Part shown: piece after piece, positions 1 to 8,355 of the stretch
Numbering within the stretch: the stretch's first letter is position 1
How the letters are laid out: the number at the start of each line of letters is the position of its first letter
NCBI GenBank assembly: GCA_003501565.1
Contig: DNPC01000715.1
Coordinates: 1-15,659 of the forward strand
Source: Planctomycetaceae bacterium
Lineage (GTDB): Bacteria; Planctomycetota; Planctomycetia; Pirellulales; Pirellulaceae
Reading direction: 5' to 3'
Length of the DNA stretch: 15,659 nucleotides
Notes under the pieces: generated by a model
The model's database searches: none
The model's input: the letters and a program-made list of their open reading frames with translations, nothing else
Told to the model about the DNA's origin: nothing
Translations under genes and position numbers: made by a program

Positions 1-3000
1 TTTCGAATAGGGAGTCCTCCGTAACGACCAGCGAATATTGTCCCTCAGTGGCAGGCGCAGTGAGATTGATGCGGTGCACACCGTCGACTTGTGGAACGAA
101 TCCCAGAATCGCCAAAGCAATGTTGGATGCATTCGTTCCAGTGCCAAGCGGATCAGCGGAGCCGGTGGCTAGGACTGTTCCGTCAGGAGCGAGTACTTGC
201 AGCAGATCGCCACTGAAATCAGCGTTGAGGCCGGTTAGCACGATGTCATGTGCTACGCCAACTTTGCCGGTGAAGTCGATTTCGAAGGAATCTACCGCAT
301 CTTGGGTTGCAGGTAAGCTCAGGGCCAGTGCAGCGTAGCGTCCGGGTCCGACGGCCGAGAAACTGTTGTTGAGTGGAAGTGGATTGTCGACCGTAGAATC
401 GCCAACGGTCAATTCGACTGTCGTTCCAGGGTATATTTCCACGGACGCATTTGTCTCACCGGTTGCAGTTAGTCTGAACTCGTAAACTCCATCAGCGGGA
501 ATGGTGACTGGTGCAAATGCAACGGATTGTCCATTAGCGCTGCCTGAGGCTGTGCCCAGCCCGACTAATTCAAGTGATAGTGTTACGCCAGGATCTTGCA
601 CGCGTCCGATGGCTGACACAGTGTCACCGGCATTGGCAAAGAAGGTAATGCCATCGGTGTCGTTTGCGTCGTGAAGACGAACCGTGTTGTTAAGACTGGA
701 AGCCAGTCCGCTTCCGAAGGGAGCGAGGCGCTGGAAGTCTTCCGATGGCTTTGTTTCCAAATCCAATTCAAGGTTGATAAAGTAATTGCCGCCATTGGTG
801 CCGTCTCCCGTCGGCGCGCCGTCGTTGCCAGCTCCGTTAGGTTCCCCATCCAAATCGTTTCCTAGGTCGTCCTCGAAGGCTCCATCACCGGAGACCAATG
901 TCATCGTGTAGAGTCCAGCGGGAACATCGTCGAAGGTAGCGACTAGGTTGAAGGTCGTCGAATCGAAGCTAAGAGCATCTGGGTTCCAAGTTGTGCCGTT
1001 ACTGGTGTCAGTCAAAATCACATCATCGGAGCTAGGCGTCCTCAAGCCCGTGCGAGCGCTGCGATTGGTGAAGAGGTTCTCAGTAAACGTGGCCTCAAAG
1101 ACGAGGCGTCCGGCGTCGAGAATCGTATTGTCTGGGAAGTTCTGCCCGTTCCAGCTCGTGCTAACGATACTAGGTCCAGTCGTGTCCAGTACAAATACTG
1201 AACTAAACTCCGCGGCCAGAATGTTGCCTTGGAGGTCGGTAATCGAGCCAGCCGGAAGTGAGATCGTGTATTCGCCGTCACCAACGTTCGCCGCCGGGTC
1301 GATGGTAAACTCAGCTGTGTCACCGTCGATGATTGAAACCGCCGTGGCTGGCAGACCGCCGACGATTAGATCTGCAGCACTCAAGCTGGTCAGCAGGATT
1401 TGTTCGGAGAAATCGAGCGTCACCGAAGACGGGAAGTCAATGGTCCGAAAACCATCAAAAGGTGTTATTTGAACGACCTCAGGTGCAGGATCGGGGGCTG
1501 TGGCACCTTCGACGTTTAGAAAGTACTCACCACTCTCGATATTCTGCGACCCAATTTCAATACGATACTCGCCAGATTGATCGGCGGTATGCGCGATCGA
1601 CGCATTGATGCCGTCGAGTGAATCCTGGTCAGAGGCGACCAGGGATCCGTCGGGTGCGTAGAGCTTAATTTCCGGGTCGAGAGCGTTACCGGGCAAGTTG
1701 GCACCGGAGAGCGGCAACGATGTCGTTATCGACAACGTATCTCCGACCTCTGAAGGTATTACCGCAAAGTCTTGATCCTGGAGCTGCGCTACGGTGAATT
1801 CACCAATATGCGTGCTCCAACGTGGATCGGGAGAACCCGACAGGCTGACTTCGTTGGCAGCCCAAAACGTGTCAGTAACTGGGTCCACCGTGATTCCGCT
1901 GTAATCGCCACTGCGTGAACCGGGGAAAGTCTGATTGCCTGCCATGACAAGCTGCGGAAGTGCGGAACTACCGGCAGGAGCACCCGCTGGCTGCCCCGAA
2001 ACGTACATCGAAGTGAATTCTTCGGTGGATGATTGCATGTAAGTCACGCCGACGTCGCCAGCAGCGTTTACCGCAATCGACGGGAAGTAAGTAGCGATAC
2101 CAGCACCTGGGTCAATCAACACTTCCTGTGTCAAGGTTGGGGCATCGGGATTGCTTACATCGAACTCATACCACCTGACTTTGGGGAGCCCATCAATTGG
2201 TATCGTGTGGGCTGCGAACAGTCGGTTGCCGCGGAGTTCGGCGTGCAGCATACGAGTGTCGTTGGATTGACGAGAGCCGCCGGGCTGCGGAGCCGCCGGA
2301 AGTCCACCGCTTTGGTACGTGCTCACCGGAACAATGAAGGAGCTGTACGCAGGGGACGCTGAAACGGCGTTGTCTTGGCGTACGACTCTGACCGCGTTTT
2401 TCGTGCCGCCGAAGGACGTCTCTGAGACGTACCACATCGGTCCGCCGGCTGCGCCGTCGTGAATCGTGGCTGCGGCCATTGTGAAGTGATTGCTGGGCCG
2501 TTCGGTGATGAAGCTTGTGAAGGTATCACGGTTGTTGTCCGTGACCGAAGCTTTATCGATCGACACGATATTCACATCGTCGAAGAAGTTCCCGAACATG
2601 TTCAGCGTTACGAACAGTCCGTCGGCGTTCCAGCCGATCTTCGGGTAGTCGGCGAAGAGTCCGGGGCTGATCGCTCCGAAATCGACGCGATGTTGTTCCG
2701 TCCAACCACCCGTCGGGTCACTGGAATCGGAGACTGCTACCAACAGATCTGTTTCTTGGGCACCGGCCGAAGCACCGCTGAGGACGGCTACGGCAAATCG
2801 TCCAACATCCTCCATGTATGCAACAACAGGATCGAAGTTGAAAGTTTCACCAGCAATGATGCTGTCATCAAAGAAACTGAGGAAGGACTGGGGGGCCATC
2901 ACCTCCGTTCCGTCTTTTGTGTAGGCCGCGATGGCCGTGTTTACGACTTCTACAATGTGGTTCGGGCCGGCGGCGGCGTGCGTATCCGGCGGCTCACAAC

Positions 3001-6000
3001 CACAAAACGCGTTCAGCGAATTGATGCCGGCGAAATCGGTCAGCAAGTTTGCCGCAGCTTGTGAGCTGGCTTGCAAGAATCCGAGCAACGGCGCGGGGCC
3101 TTGGCTGGTTGAGAAAGAGTCGTTGAGTTCGGTGTCAAAGTTCGTGCCCTTGGCAATTGACATTGCATAATCGCCCTCGCCGGCAACACGAACGGTATAG
3201 ACGCCGTCTGCAGGGGCCGTGAAATTGTTCACGATCTGATCAATTTCAGCAGTTCGACTACCGACGCTCTGCAATTCACCGGAGCTATCCAATAGGGATA
3301 GCTCGGGATCCCCATCTCCGGTCACTACGAAAGTCGCCGTTTCACCGGCAAGTAGCGTGATCGAGAAAAAGTCGTCGGCTACCGGATAGCGCAGCTCTAC
3401 CGTTGCAAAGGACGGCGTAGTTAACTCGTTGACCAGAGCGCTGGGCGTCAGTGAGAAGTTTCCGATACCATCGGCGATAATGGTATTGATTTGCTCCAGG
3501 CTCACAGGCACCTGCGTCTGGACTTGTGTTCCCTGGGCTCCGTCGTCAACAAATATGTCAGTTTGGAAAAGCCCTTCGACGTCGAGTGTCAAGAACTCGG
3601 TTGGCAAATCCAAATCTGCAACGGCGGTGACGATTACGTTGCCTGCACCGGTGGGCTCCGCAAATCCGGACAACTCGTAGTTAAGCACGCGCGGGGAAAA
3701 CACATCAGGTAAGGTTTGGCTGGGGCCAACATTGGTGTCAAACCCAACCACGCTGGCGATATCTACTCCAGTGGCAACCTCTTGGAACTGACCGTCCAGA
3801 AATTGAGCATCGGCGAGCGAGTTGTTCCCGACACCGCCAACACCTTCCGATTCGTAGGTACCGTTGACCAAGATATCTAGCGTGTATTCGCCCAGTGTGT
3901 CACCAATACCAGTGACTTGGATCTCGAGATCATCGGTGGTGTTGATCGGAATATTGGTAACCGATGCGATTTCTCCAGCGGCTGCTGCACTGCCGCTGGC
4001 GAGCACCGTTCCGGTGGAATCTAGAAGCTGGATTTGAGGGGTGAGCGTACTGTCAACGGGAAACACAGCCAGTGACAAGGTTTGTGATCCGTTGAGCGGC
4101 AGAGAGTAGTCATCGACCTCACCGGCAGTGCGGATGTTCCCTACGGCTTGGGTGCCGTACAGGAGCGATCCCGGAGCATTGAGCTGTTCAAGAGGAGCAA
4201 CGCCAATATTGAACTCACGTGAAAAATCATCTCCGCCGGTACCATCAGAATTCGCATCCAGTTGGGTACCGAACGGATTGGTCAGCTCGGCAGCTAGCAT
4301 AGAGAACCGATAACTGCCGACTTCGTAGGAGCTGTCTGCGAACGAGAAATTGACCTCGTTGCTTCCAATCATGTAGTTGGAATCGACGTTCACGGGGTAA
4401 GTCGCGTCGTCGGAATCGCCGAAGACTCCGTTCGCACCTGCATATCGGAGTTCATAGCTGGCCGATGAGTTGACTTTTGATGTGTCCATTACTTGATCGA
4501 AGACTGCCGTAAAGCCTGGCAACGGGGTTCCTGACGCATGGGTACTTCCTGCGTCGGGCAAGCCTTCGATGGAAACGATTTGTGGCGGGGCGAGCGTTTG
4601 TGTCAAAGCTCGGTTGGAATTGACACGACCGGCTCCCAGTAGTCCTTCGAAACCTGGATTCTGTGCATCGATATTGTCCGCTGTCGCAAGCAGCTGTGCG
4701 GCAACTTGATCACGCGTGTACGAAGGATTGGCGGACCAAATCAACGCCGCTACTCCGGCAGCGTTCGGGGCTGCCATGCTTGTCCCGCTGAACGTATCGG
4801 TTCCGCCTCCTGCTACTGTGGACAGAATTCCAGAACCTGGCGCGGCGATATCGATGCCCGTGCCGTAGTTCGTGAACCCACTGCGTACATCGTTACGACC
4901 AGTACTCGCCACCAACAGCGTCGAGTCAAACGCTTGACGTGGTGGATTCAAAGAGTTGCTATTTCCGGCGGAGTTAAAGTGCAATCCACCTTGGTCATGA
5001 AAGAACTCTAGACCTGCCGTAAAAGTAGGATCACCAACAAAGAAGTCGATGTTGTAACTTGTGTTTGCAATTCTTGCCCCATGTCCGATCGCGAAAGCGA
5101 AGCTGTTCGCCATGATCGCCGACGTGAATCCACCGTCCGATCCCGCGATCCTCAACGCCATGATGGAAGCATTGCCTGCGGTTCCTGCAATCTGGTTGTT
5201 GTTGTTCGTTTCTCCGGCCGCGATACCGGCGACGTGTGTGCCATGGGTATCGTTATTGTTGATGGGAGAAGGATCGCCATCATTTGAAACGAAATCGAAA
5301 CCGTGTACGTCGTCAATGAAGCCATTGTTATCGTCATCGAATCCAGGGAGCCCGTTGGCTTCCGCGGAGTTCGACCATAGGCTGCCTGCTAAATCGGGGT
5401 GATCTAGCTGCACACCGTCATCGGTAATCGCAATTACGACGCTAGGGTCACCCAGAGTCACATCCCAGGCTTCGATGTTTCCCATCAGGGCATGGTGGTA
5501 CTGTTGGGGGAACAATGGATCGTTAGGAACGAGTTCCTTGATGTCGCCGGAGTATTGGTAATTCGGGGCTGCCCAATGCACGCTGGGAAGTTCGGACACC
5601 GCGCTGACAAACTCTTCTATGTCCCCGGTGCTGCTAAAACGTAAATGGATTACTTCCGTGGATAGTGCTTCCTCTCCAGCACCGCTGTCGACGGTTAAGA
5701 TTCGGTCGAACATGAGCGGGCCCATTAACGACTGAGCGCTGGATGGTGGCAGCTCGAGGATGCTCATTATGTCCGCGCCGGCTTCGACGCCCAGCATTAG
5801 CTCGCCTGGTAGAGACTGCCGCGTAACGTTTCCTGGTTGAACCCACGAATCAGGATCGGAGTAATTGGGGCCGTCGGCCGAGATCGGAATTGGAACACTC
5901 CGTTGCGGCTGGGGCGCCGCAGTCAAGGCACTTGATGAATCAGCAACCGCCGGGTTCGCCAAATCATCATTGGCGACGAACACGTCACTGGCCAGCAATC

Positions 6001-6112
6001 GGCGGTCCTCGAGGCGTTCTAGATTCAGCTTTTTGATCGGAAGCGAGTTGTTCAGTGCATTGAGGAAAGCACGACGTGAGCGCGCACGCGAAAATGGAGT
6101 GCTGTTATTCAT
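1..6112 (-). CDS. Giant secreted subtilisin-family (S8) protease with Planctomycete extracellular motif, PPC-like and Ig-like domains; C terminus outside window
   Basis: The minus-strand frame from ATG at 6112 is open to the window edge (2037 codons, no stop); an in-frame TAA lies seven codons upstream of the ATG. Residues 31-41 read LERLEDRRLLA, the motif of Pfam Planc_extracel in large planctomycete extracellular proteins. Residues about 150-190 resemble a protease propeptide. The S8 catalytic domain (about 200-500) shows Asp231 (ITDDGVQLDHPDL), His290 (THGTHVAG), oxyanion Asn384 (SAGN) and Ser445 (SGTSMAAPNAAG); residues 259-268 (DDDNNGFIDD) form a likely calcium loop. Then follow an Ig-like SbsA/Big_5-like domain (511-633), a PPC-like beta domain (640-755), another PPC-like domain (909-981), a propeller-like module (1030-1440: PPDTHAAAGPNH, FDPVVAY, DYPKIGW), a further PPC-like domain (1440-1540), Ig-like domains (1543-1760) and beta-rich repeats. 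Inferred role: cell-surface or secreted protein degradation. Substrate unknown. The protease assignment is firm; outer domain borders are approximate. Confidence 0.95.
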   Translation of the reverse strand, partial: MNNSTPFSRARSRRAFLNALNNSLPIKKLNLERLEDRRLLASDVFVANDDLANPAVADSSSALTAAPQPQRSVPIPISADGPNYSDPDSWVQPGNVTRQSLPGELMLGVEAGADIMSILELPPSSAQSLMGPLMFDRILTVDSGAGEEALSTEVIHLRFSSTGDIEEFVSAVSELPSVHWAAPNYQYSGDIKELVPNDPLFPQQYHHALMGNIEAWDVTLGDPSVVIAITDDGVQLDHPDLAGSLWSNSAEANGLPGFDDDNNGFIDDVHGFDFVSNDGDPSPINNNDTHGTHVAGIAAGETNNNNQIAGTAGNASIMALRIAGSDGGFTSAIMANSFAFAIGHGARIANTSYNIDFFVGDPTFTAGLEFFHDQGGLHFNSAGNSNSLNPPRQAFDSTLLVASTGRNDVRSGFTNYGTGIDIAAPGSGILSTVAGGGTDTFSGTSMAAPNAAGVAALIWSANPSYTRDQVAAQLLATADNIDAQNPGFEGLLGAGRVNSNRALTQTLAPPQIVSIEGLPDAGSTHASGTPLPGFTAVFDQVMDTSKVNSSASYELRYAGANGVFGDSDDATYPVNVDSNYMIGSNEVNFSFADSSYEVGSYRFSMLAAELTNPFGTQLDANSDGTGGDDFSREFNIGVAPLEQLNAPGSLLYGTQAVGNIRTAGEVDDYSLPLNGSQTLSLAVFPVDSTLTPQIQLLDSTGTVLASGSAAAAGEIASVTNIPINTTDDLEIQVTGIGDTLGEYTLDILVNGTYESEGVGGVGNNSLADAQFLDGQFQEVATGVDIASVVGFDTNVGPSQTLPDVFSPRVLNYELSGFAEPTGAGNVIVTAVADLDLPTEFLTLDVEGLFQTDIFVDDGAQGTQVQTQVPVSLEQINTIIADGIGNFSLTPSALVNELTTPSFATVELRYPVADDFFSITLLAGETATFVVTGDGDPELSLLDSSGELQSVGSRTAEIDQIVNNFTAPADGVYTVRVAGEGDYAMSIAKGTNFDTELNDSFSTSQGPAPLLGFLQASSQAAANLLTDFAGINSLNAFCGCEPPDTHAAAGPNHIVEVVNTAIAAYTKDGTEVMAPQSFLSFFDDSIIAGETFNFDPVVAYMEDVGRFAVAVLSGASAGAQETDLLVAVSDSSDPTGGWTEQHRVDFGAISPGLFADYPKIGWNADGLFVTLNMFGNFFDDVNIVSIDKASVTDNNRDTFTSFITERPSNHFTMAAATIHDGAAGGPMWYVSETSFGGTKNAVRVVRQDNAVSASPAYSSFIVPVSTYQSGGLPAAPQPGGSRQSNDTRMLHAELRGNRLFAAHTIPIDGLPKVRWYEFDVSNPDAPTLTQEVLIDPGAGIATYFPSIAVNAAGDVGVTYMQSSTEEFTSMYVSGQPAGAPAGSSALPQLVMAGNQTFPGSRSGDYSGITVDPVTDTFWAANEVSLSGSPDPRWSTHIGEFTVAQLQDQDFAVIPSEVGDTLSITTSLPLSGANLPGNALDPEIKLYAPDGSLVASDQDSLDGINASIAHTADQSGEYRIEIGSQNIESGEYFLNVEGATAPDPAPEVVQITPFDGFRTIDFPSSVTLDFSEQILLTSLSAADLIVGGLPATAVSIIDGDTAEFTIDPAANVGDGEYTISLPAGSITDLQGNILAAEFSSVFVLDTTGPSIVSTSWNGQNFPDNTILDAGRLVFEATFTENLFTNRSARTGLRTPSSDDVILTDTSNGTTWNPDALSFDSTTFNLVATFDDVPAGLYTMTLVSGDGAFEDDLGNDLDGEPNGAGNDGAPTGDGTNGGNYFINLELDLETKPSEDFQRLAPFGSGLASSLNNTVRLHDANDTDGITFFANAGDTVSAIGRVQDPGVTLSLELVGLGTASGSANGQSVAFAPVTIPADGVYEFRLTATGETNASVEIYPGTTVELTVGDSTVDNPLPLNNSFSAVGPGRYAALALSLPATQDAVDSFEIDFTGKVGVAHDIVLTGLNADFSGDLLQVLAPDGTVLATGSADPLGTGTNASNIALAILGFVPQVDGVHRINLTAPATEGQYSLVVTEDSLFE

Positions 6113-6250
6113 GAGGGCAAATTGAGCCAGGATTTATGTACGATGAGAGAGAATCGCTAGACTGCCTGGGCGGTAGACGGTCGCCCGAATTATCGGAAAA
6201 GTCATACTGATCCGCAACAAGAACTGAGATCCGAAACCTACGATTTTGCG

Positions 6251-6272
6251 AAATGCAAAAAATGCAAAAAAA
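6251..6272. repeat. A-rich short direct repeat
   Basis: The octamer ATGCAAAA occurs at 6253-6260 and again at 6262-6269, followed by more A residues. This gives a 9-bp period within an A-tract in the divergent promoter region. It could be a bendable or AT-rich promoter element (UP-element-like), or simple slippage. No function can be read from it. Confidence 0.5.
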
Positions 6273-6363
6273 TAGCTTGAAAAGAAGATTGTGCTGACTA
6301 GCCCGCGGAAAAAGCCGAGAGCTGGCAAAACTGAAATGCACGCCTGGCTGGAGCGGGTAGGAT

Positions 6364-6405
6364 CGAAGCCAGGAGCCGATAAGACCGAAGCCAGGGAGCC
6401 GACAA
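6364..6405. repeat. Imperfect 22-bp tandem direct repeat
   Basis: CGAAGCCAGGAGCCGATAA (6364-6382) is followed 22 bp later by CGAAGCCAGGGAGCCGACAA (6386-6405). They differ by one inserted G and one substitution. More degenerate similarity (GGCTGGAGCGGGTAGGATCG) extends to the left. The pair lies about 130-170 bp upstream of the sigma factor start, so it could be an operator pair or part of a dispersed intergenic repeat family. Confidence 0.7.
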
Positions 6406-6534
6406 TGGGGTGAAAGCCAACAAGCAATGTGTTGCAGCACGAGCTCATCTCGCGGTCGGTCGAAATCCTGTTAAAATGGGTATTTGCCGCAGCCCGCGGG
6501 ACTGCCACTTCCGTAGACGAGGTTTACAAAGCGA

Positions 6535-7260
6535 ATGCCCAAGCTCCAAGGCTCGACAGATTCCGGTGGCGATTCCAATCAGTCGGTCGCTAGTCCGGAG
6601 CATTTAGCAGATAATCTGGACAGTACGCGTATAACGGATCATGCTGCGGGCGAACCAATCGAGAGTAAGCCTTCAAGCGAAACGGGGTTGGCAGAGCCCG
6701 TTCACCTATCCGAAGAGGAAATTCGTGTTCTTTGGGACAAGTTCTACCTGCCATTGCGTCAAAGTATCTCACGACGTGTTGAGCAGATTCGTCGCCCTGT
6801 GGCCAGCGATAGCGAAATAGCACTGAGCGCGATCCATTCCCTGCTGCGGGCGGCACGCGAAGGTCGATTCCGGGACTTTAGAAACGAAGCGAATCTTTGG
6901 AAGTTGCTTCGGACAATCGCGATCCGCAAGGCAAATGGGCTTCACAAGCGACTTTGGGCCGAGAAACGCGGCGGGGTCGAAGGGCCACTTGGTCAACACG
7001 ATGCCGAGGAGGGGCGACCCGCTGGAATTGACTTAGCGCCCGCACGAAACGGCACGCCCGAACAGCGAGCTGTGGCGGAAGACCTACTTGGCGAACTAAT
7101 GAACCGCTTGCCTTCCGACCGTTGCCGCGAAGTGATCCTACTAAAACTCGAAGGCAACGATAACTTCGAAATCGCTAATGCGCTGGGTACAACCACACGC
7201 ACTGTGCAGCGAATGCTTGAAAAAGCGCGGGTCGAATGGAAGCGTGTTGCCCAAGCTTGA
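6535..7260 (+). CDS. ECF-type RNA polymerase sigma factor, planctomycete type
   Basis: This 241-aa protein resembles the ECF sigma-70 factors expanded in Planctomycetes (Pfam Sigma70_ECF-like). Residues 1-58 are polar, probably disordered and rich in Ser, Asp and Glu. Region 2 covers about 60-145 (LWDKFYLPLRQSISRRV through NLWKLLRTIAIRKAN), where the core RNA polymerase clamp and the -10 element are normally contacted. A hydrophilic linker (about 146-178) leads to region 4 (about 180-238) with a helix-turn-helix, NFEIANALGTTTRTVQRML, for -35 recognition. The ATG at 6535 is the first start after an in-frame TAG at 6514; no strong Shine-Dalgarno sequence is visible, which is common in this phylum. 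No anti-sigma gene sits next to it. The divergent neighbour is the giant protease and the convergent neighbour is an ABC permease. The regulon is unknown; an RpoE-like or serine/threonine-kinase-linked role cannot be told from this sequence. Confidence 0.85.
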   Translation: MPKLQGSTDSGGDSNQSVASPEHLADNLDSTRITDHAAGEPIESKPSSETGLAEPVHLSEEEIRVLWDKFYLPLRQSISRRVEQIRRPVASDSEIALSAIHSLLRAAREGRFRDFRNEANLWKLLRTIAIRKANGLHKRLWAEKRGGVEGPLGQHDAEEGRPAGIDLAPARNGTPEQRAVAEDLLGELMNRLPSDRCREVILLKLEGNDNFEIANALGTTTRTVQRMLEKARVEWKRVAQA

Positions 7261-7262
7261 GA

Positions 7263-7342
7263 GTGTCTGAGAACTGCGCTATGTTCCCGAGCCGTGTGGT
7301 AGGTTCCTAAGCCGCGTGCTAGTTTCCTAAGCCGTGTGCTAG
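7263..7342. repeat. 20-bp tandem repeat, four units, in convergent spacer
   Basis: Three clear head-to-tail units are GTTCCCGAGCCGTGTGGTAG (7283-7302), GTTCCTAAGCCGCGTGCTAG (7303-7322) and TTTCCTAAGCCGTGTGCTAG (7323-7342). A decayed fourth unit, GTGTCTGAGAACTGCGCTAT (7263-7282), matches the consensus at 12 of 20 positions and starts just after the sigma factor stop codon. There are no unique spacers between units, so this is not CRISPR. It fills most of the gap between two convergent genes. Confidence 0.9.
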
Positions 7343-7368
7343 CCGAAATAACGCTGCGAACGTTTCGG
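7343..7368. terminator. Possible bidirectional stem-loop between convergent genes
   Basis: CCGAAA (7343-7348) can pair with TTTCGG (7363-7368) across a 14-nt loop, in the short gap where the sigma factor and permease transcripts meet. The stem is only six base pairs and no clear U-tract follows, so an intrinsic terminator is only a possibility, suggested mainly by position. Confidence 0.2.
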
Positions 7369-7374
7369 AAGTCT

Positions 7375-8355
7375 TTAAAGTGGCGCCGGTAGGTCGCGAC
7401 GATTCAGATATGCAATTGCTGATGTGACGACAGTCAGTCCTAGGATCGTCAAAATGCCGGTCATTCCGATGGGACCAAGCGTAAAACGCCATACTGAATC
7501 TTGCATGGCTTCTGACGCAACGACAGTCCATTGCGAGCCCTCGATACGTTGAGTGACGAGCGCTGTGAGATCTGGTTGGTACAGGCTCAGGACCGTAGCC
7601 CACTCCAGTCCGCGCCAGGAGGTCCCTACTTTGCTGAGCAGAAAAATCAGCAGTTGCAGAACATAAATTGCCAGCGTTACTCCGATGCACCTCCAGCGAT
7701 AGCGATCCACACAACTGACACCAACAGCCAGGCTAAGTACGAAAAAGCCGAAAGCAAACAGGTTGATGCAGGGAACAACGAAAATGCTCGAATCCACGCG
7801 CGAGGCTAACGGCGTCAGTACTTCTTCTGGCTCACCAAGTTGGATCGGCACTTGAACGGGCACAAACGGAAGTGTGAACGTCGCCGTGTTACTCACCGTT
7901 TCTCGAACACTGCAATATTTCAGTGCGATGTGAATCGTAGTCCAAATCGTAAGGCACAGTAGACCAAGGCCTACCGCGGAGAGGATGTAATGCGTTAGCA
8001 CAATCTTGGTGCGACTGATCGGATTGGCGAGTAGCATCTCCAAGCTGCCACGGCCGATTTCACCACTGATTACGTCCGAGCCGCGTGCGATACACCAGGT
8101 CAATATCGAGAATATCAGTAGTGGCTCACTCAGCGTCAAGGCGATGCTACCCGAGTACGTGAGCACGTGGTCCAAAGGCACTGGCATGAACCGCTCAAAG
8201 CGGCGCAGCTGCTCAAGCAATGGTTTAAACGAGGATAAATCGAATTGTCCGGCGATCCAAACTCGGCTTGCGCAGAACAGAACGAGAAGTGACGCAAGCG
8301 CGAGGAACAGGAACTGTGACTCCCTCACAAATTTCTGAACCAACAGACGAACCAT
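7375..8355 (-). CDS. ABC-2 type transporter permease
   Basis: A 326-aa membrane protein with about six hydrophobic segments (roughly residues 13-31, 69-90, 120-147, 190-214, 222-242 and 294-316). Between the second and third segments is the sequence RGSDVISGEIGRGSLEMLLA (91-110), followed by NPISRTK. This is the conserved cytoplasmic stretch of ABC-2 permeases that meets the ATPase. A long non-membrane part (about 148-188) would face outside. I chose ATG 8355, giving a one-base TGATG overlap with the ATPase stop; a TTG one codon upstream is also possible. The tight overlap implies translational coupling and a two-component transporter with the upstream ATPase. Such pairs export or extract lipids, polysaccharides, peptides or drugs, or act in gliding-type and nitrous-oxide (Nos) systems. 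The substrate here is not evident. Confidence 0.88.
   Translation of the reverse strand: MVRLLVQKFVRESQFLFLALASLLVLFCASRVWIAGQFDLSSFKPLLEQLRRFERFMPVPLDHVLTYSGSIALTLSEPLLIFSILTWCIARGSDVISGEIGRGSLEMLLANPISRTKIVLTHYILSAVGLGLLCLTIWTTIHIALKYCSVRETVSNTATFTLPFVPVQVPIQLGEPEEVLTPLASRVDSSIFVVPCINLFAFGFFVLSLAVGVSCVDRYRWRCIGVTLAIYVLQLLIFLLSKVGTSWRGLEWATVLSLYQPDLTALVTQRIEGSQWTVVASEAMQDSVWRFTLGPIGMTGILTILGLTVVTSAIAYLNRRDLPAPL

Larger units (their letters stand above)
6113..6534. other. Divergent intergenic spacer between giant protease and sigma factor
   Basis: This 422-bp spacer separates two divergently transcribed genes and should hold both promoters, although I cannot identify a convincing -35/-10 pair. 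It contains an A-rich stretch with a 9-bp repeat near 6251-6272 and an imperfect 22-bp direct repeat at 6364-6405. Two overlapping minus-strand frames (ending at 6105 and 6134) run through it. Neither encodes a recognisable protein and both are low-complexity in places, so I read the region as non-coding. Confidence 0.6.

Noticed and set aside
2459..3064. 201-codon plus-strand open frame (and others such as 948-1472) inside the protease region
   Set aside because: They lie antisense to a continuous coding frame with clear catalytic and domain motifs, and their translations look like complement shadows.
1..4600. Kexin-type P-domain after the protease catalytic domain
   Set aside because: The Asp motif (DDGVQLDHPDL) resembles kexin-type proteases, but the sequence after the catalytic domain reads as an Ig-like then PPC-like domain, with no P-domain motif seen.
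6105..6508. Two overlapping minus-strand open frames in the protease/sigma spacer (111 and 124 codons)
   Set aside because: They overlap each other in different frames, show no family resemblance, and cover the repeat and A-rich region; the second is merely the protease frame upstream of an in-frame stop.
7263..7342. CRISPR-like appearance of the 20-bp repeats
   Set aside because: Units are directly adjacent with no unique spacers, and no cas genes are present.
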